DNA of 41,616 nucleotides from Flavobacteriales bacterium (GTDB lineage: Bacteria > Bacteroidota > Bacteroidia > Flavobacteriales_D > Sanyastnellaceae), in assembly GCA_027488055.1 (NCBI GenBank), contig JAIYCK010000328.1:1-41616 (forward strand), read 5' to 3'. Of the stretch, positions 25,697 through 33,708 are shown in pieces. Both the position numbers and the translations under genes were made by a program. Each line of letters opens with the position of its first letter. Position 1 is the stretch's first letter. A model generated the notes under the pieces. The model saw only the letters and a list, made by a program, of their open reading frames with translations. It searched no databases and was not told the DNA's origin.

Positions 25697-26928
25697 GATT
25701 TTTTAGGTCCTTTAAAATGGGGTTTTCGACTGAATTTTTTATTGCGATCACCATGACGAGGCTTGCCGCCGCCGGACGAGCGGGGGTTGTATTCTGGAGC
25801 AGGACCATAGCGCTCTTCAATAACCGCTTTGTCTACAGCGCTGCCAATAAGTACTTCGATTTTATGGAAGCGCCCTTGATCAGATGGCCCCACAAATGTT
25901 ATGGCCTCGCCTCGTTTGTCTGCACGTGCCGTGCGGCCTACGCGGTGCACATAGTCTTCCGCATCACCCGGTACGTCGTAATTGACCACCAAGCGGATGC
26001 CTGCAATATCAATTCCTCTGCTCATGACGTCAGTGGCCACAAGGATATTGACTTTGCCGCTTCGATAGTCGAGTAGCATTTGTTCGCGTGCATCTTGCTC
26101 CAGGTCACTGCTGATATAGCCGACACCGGGCAATTTGGTTTTGAGGGCTTTGTACAGTGCCAGTACGTTGTGTTTGGTAGAACTGAAGATGATCACGCTC
26201 TCGTTGGCATATCCTCCAAGCAGATCCACTAGAATGGGCATCTTTTGGCCATCGTGTACGACGTATGCAGTTTGTTGCACGCCTTTGGCTGGTTTGTTGA
26301 GCGCAATATTGACGGTCACTGGGTCGCGCAATAAACTCTGTGCGAAATCCAATATCTTATCGGGCATGGTAGCGCTGAACATCAAGGTTTGGCGATCGGC
26401 ATTTACCTTTTTGATGATGCGGATGAGGTCCGGTTGGAATCCCATGTCCATCATTCGGTCTGCTTCATCTAAGATCAAAAATCGTATTTGACTAAAATCG
26501 GCACCCACGTTGAGGTGGGAGAGGAGACGACCGGGAGTGGCGATCACAATATCCACACCTTGTTGAATGGCCGTTTTTTCATTGTAGAAGTCCATGCCAT
26601 CACCACCGCCATAGATGGCCATGCTGCTAGCGCCAGTGAAATAACTGTAGGCTTCGACCGCTTGGTCAATTTGTTGCGCCAATTCGCGCGTAGGCACTAC
26701 AATCAACGCTTTGACGCCGGTCCATTCTGGATGACTAGCGATGCGGTGTAGGACAGGCAGCAAGAATGCGGCTGTTTTGCCAGTACCTGTTTGTGCGATC
26801 CCCATCAAGTCTTGTCCTTGAAGGATCACGGGCATGCTCTGTGATTGAATGGGCGTGGCCTCTGCATAGCCCATGGAATGAATTCCCTCCAGCAATGAGT
26901 CGTGTAATCCGAGTTCTGTAAATTTCAA
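25693..26928 (-). CDS. DEAD-box RNA helicase (RhlE group)
   Basis: 411 residues. Motifs in order: GYAEATPIQ (Q motif), AQTGTGKT (I), PTRELAQQI (Ia), TPGRLL (Ib), LDEADRMMDMGF (II), SATMP (III), VATDVMSRGIDI (V) and YVHRVGRTARADKRGEA (VI). A basic Lys/Arg/Gly tail of ~40 residues follows, typical of RhlE types that bind structured RNA. Start is TTG at 26928: the MKFTELGLHDSLLEGI start fits the family and no in-frame ATG is near. The transcript leader contains a strong hairpin at 26980-27015, which may regulate it. First gene of a four-gene minus unit. Confidence 0.95.
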   Translation of the reverse strand: MKFTELGLHDSLLEGIHSMGYAEATPIQSQSMPVILQGQDLMGIAQTGTGKTAAFLLPVLHRIASHPEWTGVKALIVVPTRELAQQIDQAVEAYSYFTGASSMAIYGGGDGMDFYNEKTAIQQGVDIVIATPGRLLSHLNVGADFSQIRFLILDEADRMMDMGFQPDLIRIIKKVNADRQTLMFSATMPDKILDFAQSLLRDPVTVNIALNKPAKGVQQTAYVVHDGQKMPILVDLLGGYANESVIIFSSTKHNVLALYKALKTKLPGVGYISSDLEQDAREQMLLDYRSGKVNILVATDVMSRGIDIAGIRLVVNYDVPGDAEDYVHRVGRTARADKRGEAITFVGPSDQGRFHKIEVLIGSAVDKAVIEERYGPAPEYNPRSSGGGKPRHGDRNKKFSRKPHFKGPKKS

Positions 26929-26979
26929 AATATAGTAATTTGTTATAAAAGCAGCTACGCAGGAATTGAGTGCCCGCGC

Positions 26980-27015
26980 GTTGCTCCGACCGAAACTTCG
27001 GTAGGAGGTGTCAAC
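26980..27015 (-). promoter_or_regulatory. Structured leader hairpin upstream of the DEAD-box helicase
   Basis: CTCCGACCGA (26984-26993), loop AACT, and TCGGTAGGAG (26998-27007) form a 10-bp stem with a single G/A mismatch; the flanking GTTG (26980-26983) and CAAC (27012-27015) can add an outer 4-bp stem. No T run follows, so it is not a terminator. It lies in the 168-base gap before the helicase TTG start and would be in its 5' untranslated region. Confidence 0.45.
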
Positions 27016-27096
27016 TTTTCGGGGGGCAATTGTCCATAACTATTGTAGGTCATTTGCCTTTCTAGGCTTTCCTTTGTAAGCGATAACAAATGTAAG

Positions 27097-27504
27097 ATGC
27101 AGATCACACCATATTCACCTGAAATTCGTTTTTCTGATATTGATGCCATGGGCCATGTCAATAATGCGGTCTATTTCAGTTATTTCGAACAGGCAAGGAT
27201 ATCTTATTTTAGGCAACTGGTTGGTGGCCAATGGAATTGGAAGCAGTATGGCGTGCTAGTGGCGCACAATGAGATCGATTATAAACTTCCCATTTTATTG
27301 CAAGATCACATCACGATTCACATCGATGTGGAATCCATGGGTATAAAAAGCTTCACTTTGAACTACCGAATCGAACGTGCAGACGGTATTTTATGTGCTT
27401 CAGGACGCTCGGTTATGGTGTGTTTTGATCACCAAGCAGGCGCATCAATCAGCATACCAGAGCAATGGAGAGCCCAACTTGCCGAGCGAATCACTCCGCA
27501 ATAA
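27097..27504 (+). CDS. Hotdog-fold acyl-CoA thioesterase (YbgC/4HBT type)
   Basis: 135 residues, single hotdog domain. The signature FSDIDAMGHVNNAVYFSYFEQAR near residue 13 carries the catalytic Asp of the DxxGHVNN motif; YKLPILLQDHITIHIDVESMGIKSFTLNYRI follows as the fold core. It hydrolyses acyl-CoA thioesters; chain specificity is not readable. Cytoplasmic. It is 32 bases before the YkgJ-like gene and read in the same direction, so it may be part of the ArsM cluster transcript, though this family is scattered widely and the link may be accidental. Confidence 0.88.
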   Translation: MQITPYSPEIRFSDIDAMGHVNNAVYFSYFEQARISYFRQLVGGQWNWKQYGVLVAHNEIDYKLPILLQDHITIHIDVESMGIKSFTLNYRIERADGILCASGRSVMVCFDHQAGASISIPEQWRAQLAERITPQ

Positions 27505-27536
27505 ATGTCTAACCTAAACTGAATTATACGATACGT

Positions 27537-28055
27537 ATGGAGAATTTGAATGTGCCCTATTACACGAGAAGGGCTCATGCTAAGAAAAAAGCATTGACCG
27601 CATATCTCAAGAAATTGATGCGGAAAAAGCCCGCGGGTATGTATGCCATCACGCAAGAGGCACGCACGGAAACATGGAAGAAGATTGATTGCACCACCTG
27701 TGGAAATTGTTGCAATAGCATGACCCCTACTTGGAAAAAGGCAGAGGTCAAAAAGGTGGCTGCACATATGGGCATGACCTACGATGAGTATTACGAAAAA
27801 TATTTGTACACGGATGACTCCGGTGATATCATGAACGATAGCACCCCTTGCCAGCATTACGATACCAAATCCAGGCTTTGTACCATCTATGAGCTTCGTC
27901 CATTCGATTGTTCTGAGTTTCCACATTTTCATCGCAAGGATTTTTATGATCAAGTGGAGGACGTGTTTGCTCCCAATATGCCGCGTTGCCCTGCAACCTT
28001 GGTGTGGGTGGAGCAAATTGAGGCTTTGAGTCAAACCAAGTTGAATATTAAATAA
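27537..28055 (+). CDS. YkgJ-type cysteine cluster protein
   Basis: 172 residues. Conserved Cys pattern of the YkgJ/zinc- or iron-chelating family: DCTTCGNCCNSMTP near residue 55, then TPCQHYDTKSRLCTIYELRPFDCSEFP near residue 103-130, about eight cysteines. Such proteins bind a metal or Fe-S centre, and some are thought to assist modification or metal handling. N-terminal ~45 residues are very basic. The gene lies 4 bases before arsM and is therefore almost certainly co-transcribed with it. Exact role unknown. Confidence 0.85.
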   Translation: MENLNVPYYTRRAHAKKKALTAYLKKLMRKKPAGMYAITQEARTETWKKIDCTTCGNCCNSMTPTWKKAEVKKVAAHMGMTYDEYYEKYLYTDDSGDIMNDSTPCQHYDTKSRLCTIYELRPFDCSEFPHFHRKDFYDQVEDVFAPNMPRCPATLVWVEQIEALSQTKLNIK

Positions 28056-28059
28056 ACGC

Positions 28060-29028
28060 ATGAGTTATTTAGATGCAACCAAGGATTTGTATTCGGCTGC
28101 CGCGCTGACACCGGACGTGGGACTGTGTTGTACCACTACGCCGATTTGGCAATTGCCCGAATTGAAAATCCCTGTCATCATGCAGCAGATGAACTATGGC
28201 TGTGGCAGTACGGTGCACCCGCGTGACTTAAGCAATGATCCGACCGTGTTGTACGTAGGTGTAGGTGGTGGAATGGAATTGCTTCAATTTGCTTATTTCA
28301 GTCGCCGCGCAGGAGGTGTGATTGGAGTAGATGTGGTAGACGAAATGCTTGAGGCATCGGCCAAAAACATGCTACAAGCAGAAGAGCAAAATAAGTGGTT
28401 CAAATCGGAATTTGTAGATCTCAGAAAAGGAGATGCATTGTCTTTGCCAATAGAAGATGGAACCATCGATGTGGCGGCTCAGAATTGTCTTTTCAATATT
28501 TTTAAGCAGGACGATCTGCGCATCGCTTTGTCGGAAATGTATCGTGTGCTGAAGCCCAATGGAAGATTGGTGTTGTCAGACCCCATTTGCAATCAGATGA
28601 TGCCCGATGGTTTGCGCAATGACGATCGCCTGCGTGCGCTTTGTTTGAGCGGAGCATTGCCCTTGCAGGCGTATCTCGATGTGATCACTTCCGTGGGATT
28701 TGGTACTGTGGAGATTCGAGCAAGGCGACCTTATCGCATCTTGGATGAGGCGCACTACCACACCGATGAAAATCTCTACATCGAGAGCATTGAAGTCTGC
28801 GCGATCAAGGATCCAATGCCGGCAGATGGTCCTTGTGTATTTACAGGCAAGGCTGCTATTTATTTTGGCAACGATACCCATTTTGATGATAAAAGGGGAC
28901 ACGTCTTGTTACAAAATCAACCTTTGGCGATTTGTGATAAAACGGCTTTGGCTTTGAGTAACTTGCAACGGCCGGACATTTTTATTTCAAATAGTACCTA
29001 TCACTACGATGGTGGAGGCTGCTGCTGA
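28060..29028 (+). CDS. arsM: ArsM, arsenite methyltransferase of the arsenosugar-biosynthesis type
   Basis: 322 residues. The N-terminus (TPDVGLCCTTTP, then IMQQMNYGCGSTVHPRDL) and the AdoMet motif VLYVGVGGGMELLQFAYFSRR near residue 63 match the cyanobacterial-type ArsM linked to arsenosugar synthesis. Cys48, Cys143 (QNCLFN) and Cys195 (RALCLSGAL) occupy positions comparable to the arsenite-binding cysteines of characterised ArsM. The family's C-terminal region is also complete, ending in YHYDGGGCC. Reaction: stepwise methylation of As(III). No arsR, arsC, arsB or acr3 is nearby, so this is probably not a plain resistance operon. It is 4 bases after the YkgJ gene and 32 bases before the radical SAM gene. 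Confidence 0.85.
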   Translation: MSYLDATKDLYSAAALTPDVGLCCTTTPIWQLPELKIPVIMQQMNYGCGSTVHPRDLSNDPTVLYVGVGGGMELLQFAYFSRRAGGVIGVDVVDEMLEASAKNMLQAEEQNKWFKSEFVDLRKGDALSLPIEDGTIDVAAQNCLFNIFKQDDLRIALSEMYRVLKPNGRLVLSDPICNQMMPDGLRNDDRLRALCLSGALPLQAYLDVITSVGFGTVEIRARRPYRILDEAHYHTDENLYIESIEVCAIKDPMPADGPCVFTGKAAIYFGNDTHFDDKRGHVLLQNQPLAICDKTALALSNLQRPDIFISNSTYHYDGGGCC

Positions 29029-29060
29029 CAACCGAATGATCATTCTATAAATTAAAACAC

Positions 29061-30362
29061 ATGAGTATACATCCCCATCGCGTTCCCTTTATGGTTTTTG
29101 CAGACAAAGATGGCAACATCTTCGAGGATACTCGGTACGAGGCCGTGGGACGATCAGGGTACAATGTGTATCCCCTTACACCAGAAGACTTTATAGAGTT
29201 GCCGTTTGGCAGCGACTTATTCACCTTGCCTGGTCGCAGACCCTATGGTTTGGATCTAGAGACAGGCGAATTTGAAGTACTGGAAGAAGTGCAAGCAGTG
29301 GCTGCTTTGAATGCTCCTGCCTACACCCAGTTGTATATGGCGGCCTTTGGAACCGATGAAGAGAATGCACCGACTTTGCCTTTGTATTGTTATACCACAG
29401 TCGGATGGCTTGACGATAAATTTTATACCACGGCAGTGCGCATTGATCCCGATACACGCCAAGATCTGGAACACTTTGATCAGGAGTATATCGTACAGAA
29501 AACAGATGAAAAGATTGCTGCCAATCCAGGCAATCGATTGGTGGAGCATTTGGGCAACAATTGCAGCAAACGATATTGCTGCCCCGCGGCACGGAATTTC
29601 TTCTTAGGTCGCTGGGAATGTCCTATTCCAGTATCACCTGCATGCAATAGCAATTGTTTGGGATGTATATCATTTCAACCCGAAGAACACGAGCTGACCT
29701 CGCCACAAGATCGATTGACATTCATTCCCACCGTGCAGGAGATAGTAGATTTCACCGTGCCGCATTTGGAGACTGCCGATAGGCCCATTGTGAGTTTTGG
29801 TCAAGGGTGTGAAGGTGAGCCACTGTTGGTGTGGCAGTTGATGCGCGATGTGATCATAGAGATACGCAAACGAACCAGTCGTGGTATCATCAACTTGAAT
29901 ACCAATGGGAGTAAACCAGCGGCCGTGGAGGAATTGATGAAGGCTGGTTTGAATAGCATACGCGTTAGCACCAACAGTGCGCGCAAGGAAATTTATGAAG
30001 CGTATTATTTGCCCAACAACTATCAGTTTGAAGACATCCGTGAAAGTGCGCGGATCGCTCGACAATACGGAGGTTGGGCCAGTATCAACTATTTCACTTT
30101 TCCCGGAATGACGGATCAAGAAGAGGAGTACCAAGCATTGCGCGAATGGATTCGATTCAGTGATTTGTCCATGATTCAATGGCGCAATTTCAATATTGAT
30201 CCAGATTGGTATTTGGGAAAGCTGAACATTACATCATTGAACGAGGGCATGGGCATTAAAACCATGATGGATAAAATAAAGAATGAGTTCCCGCATTTAG
30301 CCTATGGTTATTTCAATCCCCCCGCCGAGGTGCAGGTGAATTACAATGATCTGCGAAAATGA
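29061..30362 (+). CDS. Radical SAM protein of unknown function, ArsM neighbour
   Basis: 433 residues. Cluster motif CNSNCLGC (Cys195, Cys199, Cys202; CX3CX2C) and the AdoMet-contacting GCEGEPLL near 249-256 define a radical SAM core. The motif lies unusually deep: ~165 residues form an N-terminal domain (VPFMVFADKDGNIFEDTRYEA). Four more cysteines directly precede it (Cys168, 173, 174, 187) and could hold a second iron-sulfur cluster. It does not look like ArsS, the rSAM enzyme of known arsenosugar clusters, whose motif is near the start. Product unknown; location next to arsM suggests action on a methylated arsenic species or a companion substrate, which is inference. Confidence 0.8.
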   Translation: MSIHPHRVPFMVFADKDGNIFEDTRYEAVGRSGYNVYPLTPEDFIELPFGSDLFTLPGRRPYGLDLETGEFEVLEEVQAVAALNAPAYTQLYMAAFGTDEENAPTLPLYCYTTVGWLDDKFYTTAVRIDPDTRQDLEHFDQEYIVQKTDEKIAANPGNRLVEHLGNNCSKRYCCPAARNFFLGRWECPIPVSPACNSNCLGCISFQPEEHELTSPQDRLTFIPTVQEIVDFTVPHLETADRPIVSFGQGCEGEPLLVWQLMRDVIIEIRKRTSRGIINLNTNGSKPAAVEELMKAGLNSIRVSTNSARKEIYEAYYLPNNYQFEDIRESARIARQYGGWASINYFTFPGMTDQEEEYQALREWIRFSDLSMIQWRNFNIDPDWYLGKLNITSLNEGMGIKTMMDKIKNEFPHLAYGYFNPPAEVQVNYNDLRK

Positions 30363-30384
30363 GTAAATCTTCCATGCGTATTTC

Positions 30385-31029
30385 ATGAAAACCGATCTAC
30401 TTAAGATATCAGTATCATGTTTTTATGCAGTGGTTTTCGTGTGCTTGATTTCAGTCTTTGTTTCGTGCGAACAGCCCATACAAGCGGAACCGAGTATTCC
30501 TATTGCTCAGGTTGATTCTGTCTCCAATGCAGCTTACAATTCATTTGCGGATGATCAATCCGACTCCTTGTGGATCAGGGATGCCATTGACTTGTGGTCT
30601 CGCTTTTTTTTGGACACAGCACGATCGCGCATTGTCTTGATCAACGAAATGGTGTCACGGGTGGATGCAACATATCCGCCGCATTACCAAGGGGATTTTT
30701 ATTATTTGGAGTATGAAGTGGATCATGATACTTTTTATATGCGCTATTGTCAAAACGGCATCAATTGGATTCAGTCCATTTGGTATGAGGATCAACTTGT
30801 GTTTCTCGAAGAGTCGTGTTTCAACTACGCATGGTCGAGGTGTGGGATTGGATTTAACAGGAGAAGAATTTTTAGAAACGAGCGTTTGATCGATGAGTGG
30901 TGGAGGACTGCCGGTGACAGGACCAAAGAAGAATTTGACGGGGATGTATGCAATTGTCTCACCCCCATGGATTTTGATCAATTGGCTGAATTGCATAAAA
31001 AATGCCGGTTTCACCATGATTCCAAATAA
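30385..31029 (+). CDS. Unrecognised lipoprotein
   Basis: 214 residues with a lipoprotein signal: hydrophobic stretch FYAVVFVCLISVFVSC, lipobox Cys at about residue 28. The mature part is Trp/Tyr/Cys-rich (WIRDAIDLWSRFF, FYMRYCQNGINWIQSIWYED, then VCNCLTP near the end) and has no domain I know. It is 22 bases after the radical SAM gene, same direction, so it could end that operon; no terminator is seen. Converges on the next gene with 32 bases between stops. Confidence 0.65.
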   Translation: MKTDLLKISVSCFYAVVFVCLISVFVSCEQPIQAEPSIPIAQVDSVSNAAYNSFADDQSDSLWIRDAIDLWSRFFLDTARSRIVLINEMVSRVDATYPPHYQGDFYYLEYEVDHDTFYMRYCQNGINWIQSIWYEDQLVFLEESCFNYAWSRCGIGFNRRRIFRNERLIDEWWRTAGDRTKEEFDGDVCNCLTPMDFDQLAELHKKCRFHHDSK

Positions 31030-31061
31030 TGGGATGATGGCACGCACACGCTAACAAGTTT

Positions 31062-32273
31062 TCAATTGCGTTGGATTTCCACAAACCAACCGTTGTCAAT
31101 GTAATAAAGCAATGTTCGACCATCTTTGAGATATGTCATGCCAACCATCTCTTTGCTGTAGTCACAAAAGCTATTGTTTTCGCTTATCAGCGTGCCCGTT
31201 TCGGACCATCTTTGTACAAATCGAAACTGACCTCGGTTGCAGTTTTGATCGCCACCGACCAGTATTTCATGGTCCTCCAATTGCATAAAATCAACATTGC
31301 TTTTGGGATCAAGTGGATGATTCCAAGCGATCGTGTGATCGAGGTTCAACGCTGTCATTTGCGTGTTCCAACTGCGATTTTTTTGTGAATCAAATTGCGC
31401 GTATCTGGAGGTAAAATACACCGCCTGATTGCTTGGTAGTATGGTCATGAGCTGAGTGACATCTTGCACGTGCTGCCATGTGGATGCGCGGTCTTGCTTG
31501 AGATCGATGAGGACTATTTTGACCCCATTCGGAGCCGCTCGTGGATCATCGGAGTTGAGCGAGTCAGTCCATTGACTTTCGATACCAAGCCACAACGAGT
31601 CGCCTCGCAATTGCGCATCGCGGAGGTTAAGCGATTCCAAGGCTTGATCCGTAACCTCAGCAAAGCTCTTCCGTTCTTGCACGACCTGCAGTTTTTCGTT
31701 CAAGCGAACCACGCGCACGTCTTGACGGTTTCGAAAACGCCAGTTCTCTTTTTGGTATTGTTCATAGGACTGACATGCAATGAGGAGGTCATTTTGGTAT
31801 TCAAAAGCATTCAGGTAATACGAATTGGAAATTGGAATTTCTTTCAGAGTGGTGTCCCGAATGATGTTCAATTGTGGGTCGATTTGCATCAACCACAACC
31901 CATGCGCGGCATAGCTGTATTGATCATCTCCCACTAGCCAAATCGCACCGCTGGGCAACTGAACGATGGATTTGATCCGCTTGTTGACGGACTCTTTATT
32001 GGGCCTTTTTTTATTGACCCCATCTTGTCCAAAGGCTTTGCGCGCAAGCTCGGTTCCATTGGTATCCATCAAGATCATGAGGTTGGGCAAGGTAATCGAG
32101 TCCGAGTAGGTGAAATGCTGTCCAATAGCGATGAATCTGCCGTTGTCCAAAGGAAGCACGTCTTTGATGCGACTGTCGCCACCTTTGGTGAGTCTCAACC
32201 ATTTTTGCGCAGCGGCCAATTGAGTCGTTGAAAGCAGCAGAATGAACAGTATGATACGTTGAATGGAGAACAT
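31062..32273 (-). CDS. Secreted repeat protein, beta-propeller-like, unknown function
   Basis: About 403 residues from ATG at 32273, selected because the signal peptide MFSIQRIILFILLLSTTQLAAAQ follows; the open frame to 32336 would run into the divergent gene. The mature protein carries several loosely repeated units of the type DVLPLDNGRFIAIG / SIVQLPSGAIWLVGDD / LDHEILVGGD-like, each ~50-60 residues with Asp/Gly turns, which suggests a beta-propeller. No T9SS tail and no enzyme motif. Likely periplasmic. The 36-base gap to the divergent gene at 32310 must hold both promoters. Confidence 0.6.
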   Translation of the reverse strand: MFSIQRIILFILLLSTTQLAAAQKWLRLTKGGDSRIKDVLPLDNGRFIAIGQHFTYSDSITLPNLMILMDTNGTELARKAFGQDGVNKKRPNKESVNKRIKSIVQLPSGAIWLVGDDQYSYAAHGLWLMQIDPQLNIIRDTTLKEIPISNSYYLNAFEYQNDLLIACQSYEQYQKENWRFRNRQDVRVVRLNEKLQVVQERKSFAEVTDQALESLNLRDAQLRGDSLWLGIESQWTDSLNSDDPRAAPNGVKIVLIDLKQDRASTWQHVQDVTQLMTILPSNQAVYFTSRYAQFDSQKNRSWNTQMTALNLDHTIAWNHPLDPKSNVDFMQLEDHEILVGGDQNCNRGQFRFVQRWSETGTLISENNSFCDYSKEMVGMTYLKDGRTLLYYIDNGWFVEIQRN

Positions 32274-32309
32274 GGTGTATACTTGCAATGAACGCGAAGA
32301 TAGAGCAGT

Positions 32310-32903
32310 ATGAATTGGAATCAATTGAATTTGCAAGCCTTCTTGGATAGAGAGTTTCGTCCGCTGGTATGGTCCGGAATGGTGTTTTGCGTGGCGTCTA
32401 TATTTTTTATTTCATTGCGGATTCAGCATCTTGACCAAAGTGCTGATCTAACGAAGGTGCGCGATGAGGCGGTGCAAGTGCTGCAAAAGACAGTCAAACA
32501 AGCCGATCTCACCATTCAAGGCAATGCTATTTGCCAGTATTATGGTGTACACGATCTGAATCAAACGGCCATCGAGGTGGTCGGTGTGCGGCAGCATCCC
32601 GATTCCATTCATGCGTTGTTCGAGATGTTACAATACAAGGGATGGCGATTTGAATCAGAATCACAATTCAAACAGGAGCATTTATCTCCAACATGGGAGA
32701 AGGATCTGAACCAATTTATGGTTCAAAAGTCCATACAGAGTCAACGCGCGGAAGAGGCCTCCCAGCAGCTCAATGCATTTAACCTCCAAATGGAAAGTGA
32801 GCGACTTATTCGGAATAACCGAATGGTGTGGTTCTTAGCATTTTTTATGGTGCTTATGTATCCATTGCGTTGGATCTATCAATACCATCATCTTCTGAAT
32901 TGA
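32310..32903 (+). CDS. Two-helix membrane protein with central helical/coiled-coil domain, unknown
   Basis: 197 residues. Membrane segments at ~20-36 (WSGMVFCVASIFFISL) and ~172-187 (MVWFLAFFMVLMYPLRW) flank a soluble, Gln/Glu-rich helical portion with a small alpha-beta piece (VRQHPDSIHALFEMLQYKGWRFESES). Both termini probably face the cytoplasm, the loop the periplasm. I do not recognise the family. It ends 16 bases before the stop of the converging pseudouridine-synthase-domain gene. Confidence 0.55.
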   Translation: MNWNQLNLQAFLDREFRPLVWSGMVFCVASIFFISLRIQHLDQSADLTKVRDEAVQVLQKTVKQADLTIQGNAICQYYGVHDLNQTAIEVVGVRQHPDSIHALFEMLQYKGWRFESESQFKQEHLSPTWEKDLNQFMVQKSIQSQRAEEASQQLNAFNLQMESERLIRNNRMVWFLAFFMVLMYPLRWIYQYHHLLN

Positions 32904-32919
32904 GCTCATTTCTTGAAGT

Positions 32920-33690
32920 TCAACTGAGCATAAACGAAAGGATGGGTGCGCATTTGTCAGCACATGGTGGGTAATATGAACCATGGACACAACTGTGATT
33001 GGATACAGGACTTCCCCAATAAAATTCAGCCAATGCCAAGGGTTCCAATTCATGGGAAAAGGCGTATTGCAATAATTTCGGGGCTGCACATTCACCCGCA
33101 CCGCCAGGGGGGTTGAGGGCTTCTGAATGTGCGAACACCATTCGTAGACTTTTTGTTTCACCGCGTTTATTCCGAAAGCAAAAGGAGTCATACCATTGTT
33201 CGTGCAAAGCTTGGCTGTGTTTTTTGCGTCGATCAAATAAGTCGGATAGGGAAGAAGGAAGTGGATCTTCCTCTTTTAAATTCGATTGTAATTCTTTGAT
33301 TTGAGCGCTGATACGGGATAACTCCTGCATGCCGAGATTCAAGAAACTACCTTCTGTCAAACCATCAAAAACGGGCGGAACAAAGCCGCGATGATGATTG
33401 GATCCATCTAATTTACCAGAGAACGCGCGCAGGTAACCTACTTCTTGGAGGGCATTGCGCACAACCAAGACGCCAAACATTTTTCCGCGCACAAAGCCAT
33501 CTTGGTTGGATGCAAAACCAAAATTGTGGCTGGTTGTGAACTGATGGGTCAGGTAATCCTTCAGCTCCTCAGCAGCTTGCAAGGCCCATGGATGAGCGGG
33601 TTCAAACACCTTGCGCTCATCCAAGACGGGATGGGGTAGATCTAGGAGGTCTGACTGAAAGCGGAAGAATAAGTGGTGGTCCAAATCCAT
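32920..33690 (-). CDS. Free-standing N-terminal domain of an RluA-family pseudouridine synthase
   Basis: About 256 residues from ATG at 33690 (an upstream TTG at 33699 adds three). The sequence follows the long N-terminal extension of certain 550-residue RluA-type synthases: HPWALQAAEELKDYL, HNFGF, GKMFGVLVV, GYLRAFSGKL, FVPPVFDGL, then PPGGAGECAAPKLLQYAF, LALAEFYWG and the Cys/His end HGSYYPPCADKCAPILSFML. In the full-length family the catalytic domain with its Asp follows. Here the gene stops, and the DNA beyond is another gene on the opposite strand. The Cys/His set may bind a metal. Located 9 bases after the export operon's tolC-like gene. Confidence 0.75.
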   Translation of the reverse strand: MDLDHHLFFRFQSDLLDLPHPVLDERKVFEPAHPWALQAAEELKDYLTHQFTTSHNFGFASNQDGFVRGKMFGVLVVRNALQEVGYLRAFSGKLDGSNHHRGFVPPVFDGLTEGSFLNLGMQELSRISAQIKELQSNLKEEDPLPSSLSDLFDRRKKHSQALHEQWYDSFCFRNKRGETKSLRMVFAHSEALNPPGGAGECAAPKLLQYAFSHELEPLALAEFYWGSPVSNHSCVHGSYYPPCADKCAPILSFMLS

Positions 33691-33708
33691 ACGCCACAAA
33701 AGTAGGCC

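Noticed and set aside
27087..27094. TACATTTG on the minus strand as a helicase promoter
   Set aside because: No TTG at the proper distance upstream, and a -33 region would fall within the thioesterase coding sequence; kept as coincidence.
27429..28061. 210-codon minus-strand ORF over the YkgJ-like gene
   Set aside because: Antisense to a recognised cysteine-cluster protein; no features of its own.
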